DNA of 64,000 nucleotides from Sympetrum striolatum. Lineage: Eukaryota > Arthropoda > Insecta > Odonata > Libellulidae. The DNA is taken from positions 1,178,001 through 1,242,000 of the forward strand of contig CANPUZ010000057.1 of the NCBI GenBank assembly GCA_947579665.1, written 5' to 3'. The position numbers and the translations under genes are program-made. The notes under the pieces are model-generated. The model had not been told where the DNA came from and ran no database searches. It saw nothing but the letters and a program-made list of their open reading frames with translations. Every line of letters begins with the position of its first letter. The stretch's first letter is position 1. Shown here one piece after another: positions 34,727 through 47,890 of this stretch.

Positions 34727-35410
34727 CTGATCGCAGTATCAGAACGGCCTTTTTAACATAGAGGCCGCATTATATCGGTTTAGATTTAGATATATATCCC
34801 GCGAGCCGACAGAGGCGTTTGGCAGAGGGTGTAATACACCGCCATTATTCATTCAATCCCTATTAGCATCTCTAATAGCCTGGGGAAAAAGCAGCCAATA
34901 GGAATTATCCGTCCTTGCGATTACTTCCCTATAACGCTTCGTAAATGCCTCTCGGAGATCTCTCCTTACTGGCTCTAGCATTTCACTTACTTCGTCTATA
35001 AATTCTGAACGAATGAACTTTTCGAAAAGTTTTCGACGATATTATTGTCATCTGTAGTGAATTCCAACTGAGGGACTCTATCATTGCCGTAACGCCGCTA
35101 TCAAACCTGAAATCCCCGCCCAACGAATCTACGCAGGACCATCTCTAAATCTGAGACTAAACCTACTTCCTCCCAAACTGCACAGCTGTATTCTAGACTC
35201 GGACGAATAAGAGAAGCCATTTCTTTGACTCTCGATGAGCATCCTCTCAACGTAGTAAATATTTGAATTCCATTAGATTTTCCTATCGCATCACGAATAT
35301 GTTCTTAGAAAGATAAGTTACTGCTAAACGTGACTCCTAGGTATTTGTTGTCGTGCACTAACTCTAATGGATGCCCTGAGATTTGATACTGCGCGGTAAT
35401 TATATTTGTG
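34727..35410 (-). pseudogene. 3' LINE fragment, antisense (module Y, copy 4)
   Basis: Same lesions as copies 2 and 3. Minor differences are gcagccaatagg and gactctatcattg. Confidence 0.75.
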
Positions 35411-35444
35411 ATTCATATCTGCCAACATATTGGCAGATATGAAT
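35411..35444. repeat. 15-bp palindrome (copy 4)
   Basis: Perfect arms with loop CATA. Confidence 0.85.
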
Positions 35445-36404
35445 AAACAATATATTTTGGAACGACTTGATTTTATTAACTGCAAAGTTCGAAGTCGCTA
35501 TCATACCGGAAAGTACCTGGAATTGGTATCCGTTATCCACATAAGAAATGCATTGAGGAATATAAATGACTCTCTGGGATCGAACCAAGGACCAAAAGCA
35601 ATACATTAAACAGCGTACATAAAATATATTCATGATCTTTATCCACATGCCGAGTTTTACGTCCCCATCTTATCGGAAAGTGATTAAAAAGAATCTTAAA
35701 ATTCGCTACAATGCATTTGAAATGTAAATATATTTGCCTTGGCATAGCGTCGAACCACGGTTGTCTTAAAAATCGTAGCGATTTCTAATTTTTGTAGACG
35801 CCTGGTGTTGAACCCAGAATCTATTTGCAGATTCGAATAGACATAATAACATGTTAAGGACTTGATCTTAATTAATGCAAAGTTTGAAGTCCATATCATA
35901 CGGGGAAGGTCCATAATTAAAACTGCGTTACCCCAATCTGAAATGCATATGGCAATGTAAATGGCTTTCTGGGATCGAACCAAGGACGGTCAAGGAAACC
36001 TATTGAAATGTATTTATGTATTTTATTTACATGCCAAGTTTAAAGTTTCTATATTGTCTGGAAAGGGTTCAAAAATATTCTTAAACATCGTAACAGTTAT
36101 TTAATTTAGAGACCCCTGGTGTCGAACACAGGACATACTTGCAGCTGTTAATCCACAGAATGACTTCTTACGACTTGATCTTATTTAATACAAAGTTTGA
36201 AGTCAATATCATGCCGGGAAGTACCTAAAATTTGTTTCCATAATCTCCATAAGAAATGCATTGAGGAATGTAAATGGCTCTCTGAAATCGAACCATGGAC
36301 AATCAGCGGAACGTTCGACCACGCACAAAAAAGAGATTCTTGATCTCTATCTACATGCCGAGTTTCAAGTTTCCATCTTATCGGGAAGTCATTTAAAAAA
36401 ATCT
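35445..36404. repeat. Module A up to M3
   Basis: Ends with AAAAATCT (36397-36404). Same units as the copies at 19.1 and 28.3 kb. Confidence 0.7.
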
Positions 36405-37428
36405 GATGTGGCCAGCACATGACTTTCTCCATATATATATAAGATGTGAATATTTATCTACCGTAGTAATTTCGAGCTCTATATTCCATCTAAACTTGGA
36501 ATACGAGTGATTAATATATATATATATATTATTATCTTTGATGCAATAAACATTATAAATATTGTTTTTCGGGACATGATCGATGAAAAACGATGGAATT
36601 GGCCTTTCGCCCATAGAGCCCAGAGCGCCCACAAAGTACATAATCAGCAACTTCCGGTTTATCAGTATTTCATGAATAACTCCTACGCAATCAGTGATAC
36701 AAAAATATATTTCAACCAAAAGTTATAGTAAACAACATTTTCTAAAACTTTTAAAAATAATAGTATATACCTAAGTATCATATTTATGGAGATATTTTGA
36801 AAACCGGAAATGAGCTTAGAAGCATGAAGCTCGACTTCCGGTTAACCGATTTACTCCAAAAACTAATCAACTCTAAAGAAACTAACCAAAATACTATATA
36901 TGAAATTTGGTGTTGATACAACGAACGGTTTTTATGTTAGGGCGCCAACAAAGTACATAACTGCTACTTCCGTTTCATCGGTATTTCACGAATAACTCCT
37001 AATTAACCGGTGATAAAAAATGTGTTAAATACAAAAATTATAGTAAAAGTATTATCTAAAACTTTTATATGCAATACAATACACGTATATATCATATTTA
37101 TGGAGATATTTTGAAAACCGGAAATGACCTTTAATGAATGAAGCTCGACTTACGGTAAACTGATTTACTCCAAAAACTAATCAACTCTGACAGCACACAC
37201 CACAGTACTATATACGACGTTTGGTATTGATACGACTAACAGTTTTTACGTTAGAGCGCCCACTAACACACACACACACATACAGACACACACATACACA
37301 TAGAAATCATCCCGAAAATGGTCAAAACGTGTTCTAGGGACCCGAAAACATGTATTTCCGTTGAAATCTCGAAGTCCAATTTTTTCATGAAAACAATAAT
37401 TTCTCTATACTTCGTATATGGAGAAAGT
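36405..37428 (-). mobile_element. M element copy 3 (1,024 bp)
   Basis: Right AAAAATCT at 37429-37436. It has a slightly different centre (cgatggaattggcc, tccgtttcatcgg) from M1 and M2. Confidence 0.8.
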
Positions 37429-37680
37429 AAAAATCTTAAAAATCGCAATCTAAATTAAACGGGAGAATATTTGCCCTGGTCTAGCTTCGAACCAAGGATA
37501 ATCTTCAATGATGTCTTAATAATTTTCGTAGGATACGGACGGCCTCCAGCGATAAATCGAATTTTAACTCCCTACTTCACTGGGAAGTACCTCAAAAAAT
37601 TTTTGAAAATCCCCACCCATCGCTATCCGTAGGTTACGCCAGAGTTATCATTCACTTCTTTAGCTTAAAGAAGCATTATT
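37429..37680. repeat. Module A remainder plus truncated D
   Basis: Same truncation of D as in the two preceding copies, so the truncation predates the 7-kb amplification. Confidence 0.6.
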
Positions 37681-38355
37681 ACTTTCTCCCTCTTCGTAGT
37701 ACAGAGAAAGTATTGTATTCGCAAAAAAATTCGGCCTCCAGATTTCGACGGAAATAGATGTTTTTGGGCCCATAGAGCTCGTTTACGCTATTTTCCCGAA
37801 CATGTCTGTCTGTGTGTCTGTCTGTCTGTGGTAAAGTAGTTAGTGGGCGCTATATCTTAAAAAGTAATTATCCGATTATTTCAAAAATTCATATTTAGTA
37901 TTTTCATAACAATTTAAGAGTTCGTTAGATTCCTATGAATATCGCTTAACCGGAAGTTGCGGTTTATCCGGAACAAAATTTTGTTTCTAAAATATCTCTG
38001 TCAGAATGCAATTTAGGTATGTACAATTATTTACAAAAGTTATAGATAATGTACCTTAATACAACTTTTGTATGAAACATTTCTTCGTAACACCGATTTT
38101 TTAGGAGTTATTCTTCAATAATGGTTAACCGGAAATTGTTCTTTATCCAGAAATGTAGGTTTTTCATACATATCTCTGTCAAAATGCAATATTGGTATAT
38201 ACAATTATGTACAAAAGTTATCGATAATGTATTTTACTACAACTTTTGTATGAAACATTTTTCTGTATCAATCATTCTTTTGCAGTTATTTATATATTAC
38301 CGGCATAGGCTTCTGTTTTCAATAAATATGGAGAAAGTATCGTGTTGGACACATT
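37681..38355 (+). mobile_element. B element copy 7
   Basis: Full length. The right end is cgtgttggacacatt, as in copy 6. Confidence 0.65.
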
Positions 38356-38927
38356 AGATTTTTTTGTATTATATTAATATAAATTACAAATATTCTCATC
38401 AAGGTAGATCTTTTCTTTGAATACTGTTTCTGGTTTCTTTGCAATGTATATTTTGTATTATATGGACTTAAAATCTTGGTATGTTTTTTTCCCGAATTTT
38501 TCTCCCGTTATCATTTTTAAAACTGCTAATTCTCTCTACCAATCTTATACATAATTCTCTTTGTTTCCTCAGTTGCTGCTTGTATCTTTAACATGCATAA
38601 CAACAACATATTATGTTATTAAGAGAAACCAAACCATAACAGAAAATTGTTTAATTAGAACGTGACCACGGAAAAAGTTGTTCATGCAGACCAATTTAAG
38701 TGTCTCCTAAAATGTTTTTATTTCTCACGTTACGAAGAACTTGTAGCAATAGGAATCGAGATAAATGTTGACATTTTAATTTACAATTAATTTTTAATCA
38801 ATATCTGAAGTTGGACTTAAGTAATTGCTTTTTATTTACGAGGGCGGAATTCGAGATGTGGAAGCAGCGAATTAGATGTAAGGAAATTGCATTCGTTGTA
38901 ATATTTTGGATCTTATTTACCATGGAA
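38356..38927. repeat. Module E
   Basis: Same spacer, ending taccatggaa before array 6. Confidence 0.55.
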
Positions 38928-40893
38928 CATCAGTTCGTTTTATCCGGAACAGCAGTACTTTTAAACCGGAAAACCAGTTCGTTTAATTCGGAACATCTGT
39001 TTTACTTATCCGGTATATCAGTTAGTTAAAATCGAATATCAGTTCGTTTTATTCGGATTTCAGTTCGTTTTATCCGTAACATCAGTTCTTTTTATCCGAA
39101 ATACCAGTCCTTTTTGTCCGGAATATTAGTTCGCTTTATCCGGAATACAGTTCGTTTAATAAATAATACCAGTTCGTTTAATAAATAATACCAGTTCGTT
39201 TTATCCTTAAAATCATTTGTTTTTATACGGAATATTACTTCTTTTTATCCGGAATTTATTTGGTTTAATCCGGAACATCAATTCCTTTAATCCGGAATAT
39301 CCGTTCGTTTAAACCAAATATCAGTTCGTTAAATCCGGACCAAGAGTTCCTTTCATACGGAATAACAGTTCTTTTATTCCGGAACATCTGTTTTATTAAT
39401 CCGGAATATCAGTTCGTTTAAACCGAATATCAGTCCGTTTTATCGTGAACATCAGTTCGTTTTACCCGGAACAGCAGTTTTTTTAAACCGGAAAACCAGT
39501 TCGTTTAATTCGGAATACCAGTTCGTTTTATCCTTGAAATCAATTGTTTTTACACGGAATATTATTTCGTTTAATCCGGAAAATCAATTCCTTTTATCCG
39601 GAATATCCGTTCGTTTAAACCAAATATCAGTTCGTTAAATCCGGACCAACAGTTCCTTTCATCCGGAATTACAATTCTTTTATTCCGGAACATCTGTTTT
39701 AATTATCCGGAATATCAGTTCGTTTAAACCGAATATCTGCCGTTTTATCCGGAATTCAGTTCGGTTTATCCGGAATATCAGTCCGTTTTATCGGAAATAT
39801 CAGTTCGTTTCATCCGGAATATGAGTTCGTTTTATCCGGAATATAAGTTCGTTTTATCCGAAATAACTGTTAGTTTTATCCGGAATTCAGTTCGTTTTAT
39901 CCGGAATATAAGTTCGTTTTATCCGGAATTCAGTTCGTTTTATCCGGAATATCAGTTAGTTTTATCCGGAATTCAGTTCGTTTTATCCGGAATATAAGTT
40001 CGTTTTATCCTGAATTCAGTTCGTTTTATCCGGAATATCAGTTAGTTTTATCCGGAATTCGCTTCGTTTTATCCGGAATATGAGTTCGTTTTATCCGGAA
40101 TATAAGTTCGTTTTATCCCGAATATCTGTTAGTTTTATCTGGAATATAAGTTCGTTTTATCCGGAATATCTTTTAGTTTTATCCCGAATATATGTTAGTT
40201 TTATCCGGAATATAAGTTCGTTTTATCCGGAATATAAGGTTGTTTTATCCGGAAAATCTCTTAGTTTTATCCGGAATTCAGTTCGTTTTATCCGGAATAC
40301 GTGTTCATTTTATCCGGAATATAAGTTCGTTTTATCCGGAATATCTGTTAGTTTTATCTGGAGTTCAGTTCGTTTTATCCGGAATATAGTTTTGTTTTAT
40401 CCGGAATTAAGTTCGTTTTATCTGGAATATGAGTTCGTTTTATCCGGAACATAAATTCGTTTTAACCGGAATATAAGTTCGTTTAATCCGGAATATCTGT
40501 CAGTTTTATCCGGAATATATGTTAGTTTTATCTGGAATTAAGTTCGTTTTACCCGGAATATGAGTTCGTTTTATCCGGAATATAAGTTCGTTTTATCCGG
40601 AATATCTGTTAGTTTTATCTGGAATATAAGTTCGTTTTATCCGGAATTTCTGTTAGTTTTATCTGGAAATCAGTTCGTTTTATCCGGAATATAATTTTGT
40701 TTTATCCGGAATTCAGTTTGTTTAATTCCTAATACATATTCGTTTTAACCGAATATCAGATCGTTTAATCCGGAACATCACTTATTTTGATCCGGAATAT
40801 CAGTTCCTTTTATTCCGGAACATAAGTTCGTTTAATCCGGAACATCACTTATTTTGATCCGTAAGATCAGTTCGTTTTATCCGTAACATCAGA
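38928..40893 (+). repeat. Satellite S, array 6 (~2 kb)
   Basis: The left edge is diverged, the centre is homogeneous, and the right edge is the same as in arrays 1 and 3, leading into X. It holds the longest periodic frame in the satellite (40,080-40,454, 124 codons), which is not a gene. Confidence 0.92.
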
Positions 40894-40910
40894 ATAAGAA
40901 CATGGGAAAA

Positions 40911-41174
40911 AAGGAAGGAGAGGGGTGAAAAGAATACAATGTTGCAGCACGAGGGGGAGGGGAAAAGAATCTTGAAGAGAGGGGATTGGCTGTTAGAAAA
41001 CAAAACCTCGTTAGCTATAGAAATGGAGTTAAAATTGGCGTACGTAAAACTCTTCTAACCGATCTAATTTGGTACCTTGTTTTGGTCCATGGTTTAGAAT
41101 ACGGGGGAGAAGTCGAAAAAATGACCTCCCCCTAGTGATGCAACATTGTATTCTTTCCACCCCTCCCCTTCCTT
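40911..41174. mobile_element. GA/TC foldback element, copy 3
   Basis: The arms are slightly diverged (ggaggagagg, gttgcagcac). Confidence 0.6.
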
Positions 41175-41674
41175 ACTGTGCTACAGCGAAAGGCCTAATA
41201 TGAAAACACTAATAAAAATTAAATCACCGAACGAAATAAACAGAAACTTCGCACTCCTAATTTAAATAATTAAAACTGAATTTGAAAACACACAGAACAG
41301 GAAAATTCAAACTCCTAAATCTTACTAAAAATTAAAATTCGATAAAACTTTATTAGGTAACCAATTTCAATAAAAAGTACACCAATATTGCTTATTTAAA
41401 ACAGGGAATAATAATTTCACTTTGCGCAGTATTTACACTTTTAAATTACCACGCAAACAGGATGCCATAAGTGCTTTAACACCGAAACCGGTCAACAGCT
41501 TCATTAAAATTTGTGGAATTCGTACATTCGCTTGTGTTTATTACTTTTGTAAATTTAAAATGAAGATCCCCAAAATAACACTGGAGTTGATTTCTTTAAA
41601 TATGGACAAAGTCATGTGTAGGCCACATCAGATTTTTGCTTTCTCCATATTCGTAGTACAGAAAAAGTATTGTA
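41175..41674. other. AT-rich spacer of X with head-to-tail B/M junction, copy 3
   Basis: The junction lies at about 41,600-41,668. The rest is AT-rich with no gene. Confidence 0.5.
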
Positions 41675-42324
41675 CAGTAGAACCCCGGTAATCCGGACGA
41701 ATTCAGGCACATAGGCGTCCGGATTAGCGGGGTTTCCGGATTAGCGAGGTTTTAAAAAAATAACTCAAAAAACATTTTTTCTCAAAAATCATATTGTACA
41801 GATAGTGCATGTATACATTACATAAGATATTACAACATATAAAGTGAATGAATATTATCAGCGAGCAAAAAAGTCAGTTATTTTCTTTTGCGCGACCGTT
41901 CTTATTTTTAAATCAAGCCAATGCATGGTCATCCTCATTGGACGTCTATCAAAGGAAAGGATTGTTTTTTACGCCTCTTCTCTCATAGCTTTTTAATGAA
42001 CGTGATGTTTTGAGAAGTGATACCCTGCTGCAACTGAAAATTTATTGTCTTTCGAAATTGTTTAGTCTCGCACATATTAAGCTTTCCTCGGATGGAAAAA
42101 TGCTGTCTCAGAAAAGTATCACAACTTAGATGTGTTATCACAATAAACGAAATACTTCGCTCTCCATCACATCATTGCAGCCAATGTTGTCATTTTTCAA
42201 ATAGTCTGTCCACCTCTCGTTTCTTGTTATTAATATGCGTGTTCACAAGAAGAAGTTGCGGGTTTGCATAACTCCTAATGGACCGTCCGGATTAGCGAGT
42301 GTCCGGATTACCAGAGTTCGACTG
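41675..42324. mobile_element. pogo/Tigger-like element, copy 3
   Basis: TA on both sides (41673-41674, 42325-42326). The right end has lost one TCCGGATTA subterminal repeat and carries cgactg in place of ctactg, so it is further decayed than copies 1 and 2. Confidence 0.86.
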
Positions 42325-42397
42325 TATTTGACCGTTTACTCATATCCTGGAGACTATTTCTGGGAACTTCGATTTTTTTCAGGAAATGTATAGACGA

Positions 42398-42503
42398 GGG
42401 TGGTCTGAAAAGTTTCCAACCACAGATTCTTCAGACATCTTAAGAACATTTTCAGAAACCATGTCAATAAATGTTGAAATGTCGGAAACTTTTCAGACCA
42501 CCC
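42398..42503. mobile_element. Mariner-like hairpin element, copy 2
   Basis: The 20-bp inverted ends 42398-42417 and 42484-42503 are still perfect. Internal differences from the 6,560 copy are small. Confidence 0.6.
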
Positions 42504-42967
42504 ATGTGCATCCTGCGATTCTAGTTTTAAAATGCCTAGTTAAAAGTAGATGTAACGTTGGCAATTTATTAAGGATCCATTATTTTCTGTGTATCCAAGC
42601 AGAACACTTCGCTGATCTACGAATAATGTTTTCACAAGTCACTTGTGGTGTGCCTTGAAGGCAACCTGCACTTGTTCTTCGGATTTACTAATTTGCCCAT
42701 TTTATTCAATTGTTTTAAGTACTTCTCAATGGATAAATCACTAACTCTGAATTCCATCTTTCGTATATACTACTCCCACAAAGAAAAACAGGGAAAAAGT
42801 ATCATAATCGTGCTGTGTTTTCCATTTACTCCATATGAGAGTATGGTTTCAAAGGGCGAGCTTCAGTGCTGCCATCTGGTGGCTGCGGACATTAAGGGCG
42901 TCAGCCGATTGTACAGCCAGCATAGGGGAGCTTCAGGGGCGTGGTGTACGTATAGTAGAGATCAGCT
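42504..42967. other. Module X tail, copy 3
   Basis: Nearly identical to 6,666-7,130. The start of the 124-codon frame has changed (gtgccttgaag), which does not look constrained. Confidence 0.45.
42868..42882 (-). promoter_or_regulatory. CTCF-consensus match, copy 3
   Basis: Perfect 15-base match retained. Confidence 0.35.
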
Positions 42968-43113
42968 ACGGTTAAGCGTTCCGTCCCGTCTTCTGGGCGC
43001 CTCATGCGCTGGGCCATGAGGAGCTCCCGTCTTAAGTCAGCTCATCCACCGGATCGCTATCCGTAAGATACGCCAGAGTTATTATCCACTTCTTTAGCTT
43101 AAAGAAGCATTAT
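42968..43113. repeat. Module D, 7.1-kb type
   Basis: Matches 7,131-7,276 (tcttctgggcgcc, gctcccgtcttaag). Confidence 0.6.
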
Positions 43114-43789
43114 TACTTTCTCCCTATACGTAGTACAGAGAAAGTATTGTATTCGCAAAAAATTCGACCTCTAGATTTCGACGGAAATAGATGTTTTGGG
43201 GCCCATAGAGTTCGTTTTCGCTATTTTCCCGAACGTGTCTGTCCGTGTGTCTATCTGTCTGTGGTAAAGTAGTTAGTGTGCGCTATATCTTAAAAAGTAA
43301 TTATCCGATCATTTCAAAAATTCATGTTTAGTATTTTCATAACAATTTCAAGAGTTCATTAGATTCCTATGAATATCGCTTAACCGGAAATTGCGGTTTA
43401 TCCGGAACAAAATTTTGTTTCTTAAATATCTCTGTCAGAGTGCAATTTAGATATATACAATTATTTACAAAAGTTATAGATAATATACTTTACTTCAACT
43501 TTTGTACGAAACATTTCTTCGTAACACTGATTGTTTAGCAGTTATTCTTGAATAATGGTTAACCGGAAGTTGTTGTTTATCCAGAAATGGACGTTTTTCA
43601 TACTTATCTCTGTCAAAATGCCATTTTGGTATATACATTTACACAGAAAAGTTATAGATAATGTGCTTTACTACAACTTTTGTATAAAACATTTTTCTGT
43701 AACACTTATTGTTTTGGAGTTATTTATATATTACCGGCATAGGCTTCTGTTTTCAATAAATACGGAGAAAGTCACGTGTTGGCCACATC
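43114..43789 (+). mobile_element. B element copy 8
   Basis: Full length, two subrepeats, ggccacatc right end. It pairs with copy 2. Confidence 0.65.
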
Positions 43790-44280
43790 AGATTTTTTTG
43801 TATTATATTAATATAAATTACAAATATTCTCATGAAATAAGATCTTTTCTTTGCACACAAGCGTGTTCTGCTTTTTTGTAATGTATATTATGTATTTTAT
43901 GAACTTTTAAATTTCGGTACGTTTTTTCCTGAATTTTTCATCCGCTATCATTTTTAAAACTGCTAATACTCCCTACCAATCTTATACATAACTCTGGTTG
44001 TTTCCTCAGTTGCTGCTTGTATCTTTAACATGCATAAAAACAACATCTTATGTAATTAATGGATAACAAACCTTAACAAAAAGTTGTTTCTTAGTACGTG
44101 ACCACAGAAAAAGTTCATCGTGCAGCCCAATTTAAGTGTCTCCCAAAATGTGTTTAGTTCTCACGTTACGAAGAACTTGTCGCAGGAGAAATAGAGGTAA
44201 ATGTTGACAGTTTAATTTACAATTAAGTTTTTGTCAATATCTTGAGTGGGACTTAAGTTATTGCTTTTTATTTACGAGGG
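43790..44280. repeat. Module E variant leading into module C
   Basis: Pairs with 7,951-8,450. Confidence 0.55.
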
Positions 44281-44905
44281 CGGAATTCAAGATGTCGAAC
44301 TGAAAATCCGTCGGAAAACAAATAATATTGGAAGAAAGTTGTAGTACGTAAGTGAACACAAGGATTATGCATGGATTATTTAAGACAACGCAATGTTTAC
44401 CAATTTACGTAATTCATCCTTTAGTCTCACATTTATATGATAGAATTCAGCTGAAATATTGATGACACAAAATACTCTAGGTGAACCGACAAGAAAGTCG
44501 ATTTTATATATATAGATTATATTAACTTTAAACAGTATTAATGATTAACTAATTGCATGTTCTCGCCTCCAGATAATATTTTAGACGATTTCATATTTAC
44601 AGATGATATATTAAGGTGTTTCTTTCACTTTAAACAGTATTAATGATTAACTAATTACATATTCTCGCCACCATATAATATTTTAGACGATTTCATATTT
44701 ACAGTTGATATATGAATGTATAACTTACACTAAATCTATATTTTTGGCAGTTTCTAGACATTTCTTAATGTGCCAAGTATATACACCTCACGCTAATATC
44801 TTATACTTACATAATTCGAGTTTATTTATTCAATTTAACCCTTATTAACCCTTAAAAGACCGCAGCTGTTTAAGTAGATCTTAATTTCCTTTCGATTTTA
44901 TAATG

Positions 44906-44971
<66 letters not shown>

Positions 44972-46385
44972 TTTATTATATGTTGTGAATACATGTTACT
45001 GACCTATCTCCAATATACCATCTGACAAAGCTCACGTCTTTTTCCGTGACATAGGCATGTATTTATGTATTCATACCCCTCTTTATAGACGCGGGACTAC
45101 TACGATGTGGTTTAAAACGGTCCCTATTTAATGCTCACACGGATATCGTATCTCATTTGTTATAGTAGTCCCCCCTGCGAACTCTAGATGGCAGTACATG
45201 CAGCTTATAAGAGATGGGCTGTATTTCAGACTAATATTGCGGTGGAGGAAAGTTGGGGGCGGACGACCCACACACCCAATTTATGAGCAGATAAAGGACC
45301 TCTAATTATTGATCTTCGGAAGGGAATGTATGGAGGGACATCGGTGGATATGGTAACAGTGGTCTAAAAGATATGCGTTGCCTAAGTAACAGACATGTGA
45401 TGAATAAATCCATCTATATAATATGCAATCGGAATTCTGTGGGTTTGTCTTGGATTGGAGGCCACACAGTTCCACCGACTTGCTTCAAACTTTATATACT
45501 TGTCCTCTGCGATCTGGAAGGAATCACTGTTACCTTATCATTCCATATTTCCACGAGGTTCGAACCCAGATCGCTCAGATGGTTTTCCATAAAGAATACA
45601 CGCAAAACCCATTCCTATCGCATGCAGGGTTTATTTCTTTCTCGAAATTAAATTGGAAGGAATAGTCGCACGTCAACGAGACAAACACTAAAAAAAAGAA
45701 AATCGAATGAAGATTCTTATTTCATTCGTGGAATCTTACTTTCGATTCAAACTTGCGAGAATATCGGTGAAATAGACGAAAATTTGGTGAAAATTGGAGG
45801 TTGTGAACAACTCATCCCCCTGACGACCGATCCCATTGTTGAATCCGATGTGTTTATTCCGTACAAATACTCGAGGCCCAAAAAGTTGACGATTAAAGAG
45901 GACGATGTATTTCAAAGATGCCTTTACGAATTAATTAGTTACCATACTTAGCAAGAACCATTATTAGTTGCATAATTTTTATGGTATAATGGACGTACGA
46001 AATCGAGATGTACACCAAAAGAAAGGAAATTGAATAAAGGTTTTTATTTTAGTGTTGGAATATCGTATTTGATTCGAAATTGGGATAAAATTTTAGAAAT
46101 TAAAGAAATCATTCTTTGAAATATTTAGGTTGTAAACAATGCATTTCCTTGACGATCCCGGCTATTGTTGATAGTTGGCTAATATGTTTATCCTTGAGGA
46201 GACGTTGAGAATTTATTATCGAAAGCTACTGGACTGACCCGGTTGTTAACCGTCGTTAAAGTTTCAATTTTTTCGATGCAAACATCATTATTGTCACAAA
46301 ATTAAACGAAAGTAATAGTAGTATATGATAATATTACTCTATGCCTGCGTATCCCACATATTTCTGTGAGAGTTGAGCTCAACAA
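44281..46385. repeat. Module C, copy 2
   Basis: Pairs with 8,451-10,485 at high identity except for an expanded TA tract and scattered changes near 45,430-45,600. It ends at gagttgagctcaacaat, where homology to copy 1 stops. Confidence 0.7.
44908..44969. repeat. Expanded (TA)n microsatellite
   Basis: About 60 bp of alternating TA. The equivalent site in copy 1 (about 9,067-9,083) has only about 16 bp. Confidence 0.95.
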
Positions 46386-46843
46386 TGACCTTTGTCGTCA
46401 AGGAATTGTTTACGCCCACGATATAATACAAATGTTCCGTCGTTTTCGTCTGATTTCTCCAAATTTCGACTCGAATACGATATTCGACGACCAAAATAAG
46501 AATCTTTGTTCAATTTCCTTTCTTTTGGTGTTCATTTCGATTTCGTACGACCATTATTTCCGATTTAATTCCGCAAAAGAAAAAATGTCTGCAATCGATC
46601 AAAACGGACTTTACGTGCATTTCTTATGAGAGAGACGATTCGAGTCGTCCAGAGTCGAACCAAGGATACTCTGGACGGACAAATATCGATATATAACACT
46701 CCAGTGGACCTTTAAAACGACTCCCATTAAATATATAATGCCATTCTGAGTCGAAAAGAGGATGAAATCCATTCATTAACTTATGCTCTTTAGCTTACTT
46801 CTTTGTCTCGAGTTTTGACCTCTTCATCTTTTTCCCTCGTATT
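46386..46843. other. Unassigned spacer
   Basis: Different from the region that follows C copy 1. It contains one agtcgaaccaaggat phrase (about 46,652) like those of module A. The 87-codon frame 46,366-46,629 is not recognised. Confidence 0.35.
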
Positions 46844-47534
46844 ACTTTCTCTCTATAAGTAGTATAGAGAAAGTATTGTATTCGCAAAAAAATTCGACCT
46901 CCAGATTTCGACGGAAATAGATGTCTTGGGGCCCATAGAGCGCGTTTTCGCTATTTTCCCGAACATGCCTGTCTGTGTGTCTGTCTGTCTTTCAGTCTGT
47001 CTGTCTGTGGTTAAAAAGTTTGTGGGCGCTCTATCTTAAAAAGTAATTATCCGATCATTTTCAAAATTCATATTTAGTATTTTGCTAACATTTCTAAGAG
47101 TTGATTAGTTTTTGTGAATATCGCTTAACCGGAAGTTGCGGTTTATCCGGAACAAAATTTCGTTTCTTAAATATCTCTGTAAAAATGCAATATAGGTATA
47201 TACATTTACACACAAAAGTTGTAGATAATGTACTTAACTACAACTTTTGTATTAAATATTTTTCCGTAACACTCATTGTTTAGGAATTATTCTTGAATAA
47301 TGGTTTACCGGAAGTCGTTGTTTACCCAGATATGGAAGTTTTTCATACATATCTCTGTCAAAATGGAATTAAGGTATATACAATTATTTACCAAAGTTAT
47401 AGATAATGTACTATACTACATCTTTTGTATGAAACATTGTCCTTTAACACTCATTGTTTTGGAGTTATTTATATATAACCGGCATAGGCTTCTGTTTTCA
47501 ATAAAAACGTAGAAAGTCATGTGTTGGCCACATC
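46844..47534 (+). mobile_element. B element copy 9, independent location
   Basis: Left flank ccctcgtatt and right flank agattttttagtttta differ from the amplified copies, and module D is absent. It has two subrepeats and the right end ggccacatc, so it may be a separate insertion. Confidence 0.65.
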
Positions 47535-47890
47535 AGATTTTTTAGTTTTATTATTTTTCCCCCTATCATTATTCTTTTTTTCCTCACATCTTCTATTTTA
47601 ACTTATTATTACTATTTTTTATTATTTCATATTTTCTCAATAATTTTATTTTACACACTAACATTTTTTTGTTTTTTTTTCATTTTATACGAATGTTTGG
47701 TTGCATTTCAATGCTCCTTTATTAATATTGACAAATATGTTTATTTGTTACTGTACGATTAATTGTAATTGGTCCTAATGTCTGTTTTATGAATCAACTT
47801 TAAATAAATAAAAAACGAACGTTCGAAATTTTCTTCCATGCATTTCTTACGGCAGAAGCTTACATCAAAAGTTTAACGGAGCACCAAAAC
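47535..47890. other. T-rich spacer
   Basis: Strongly T/pyrimidine-biased to about 47,690, then AT-rich. No feature. Confidence 0.4.
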
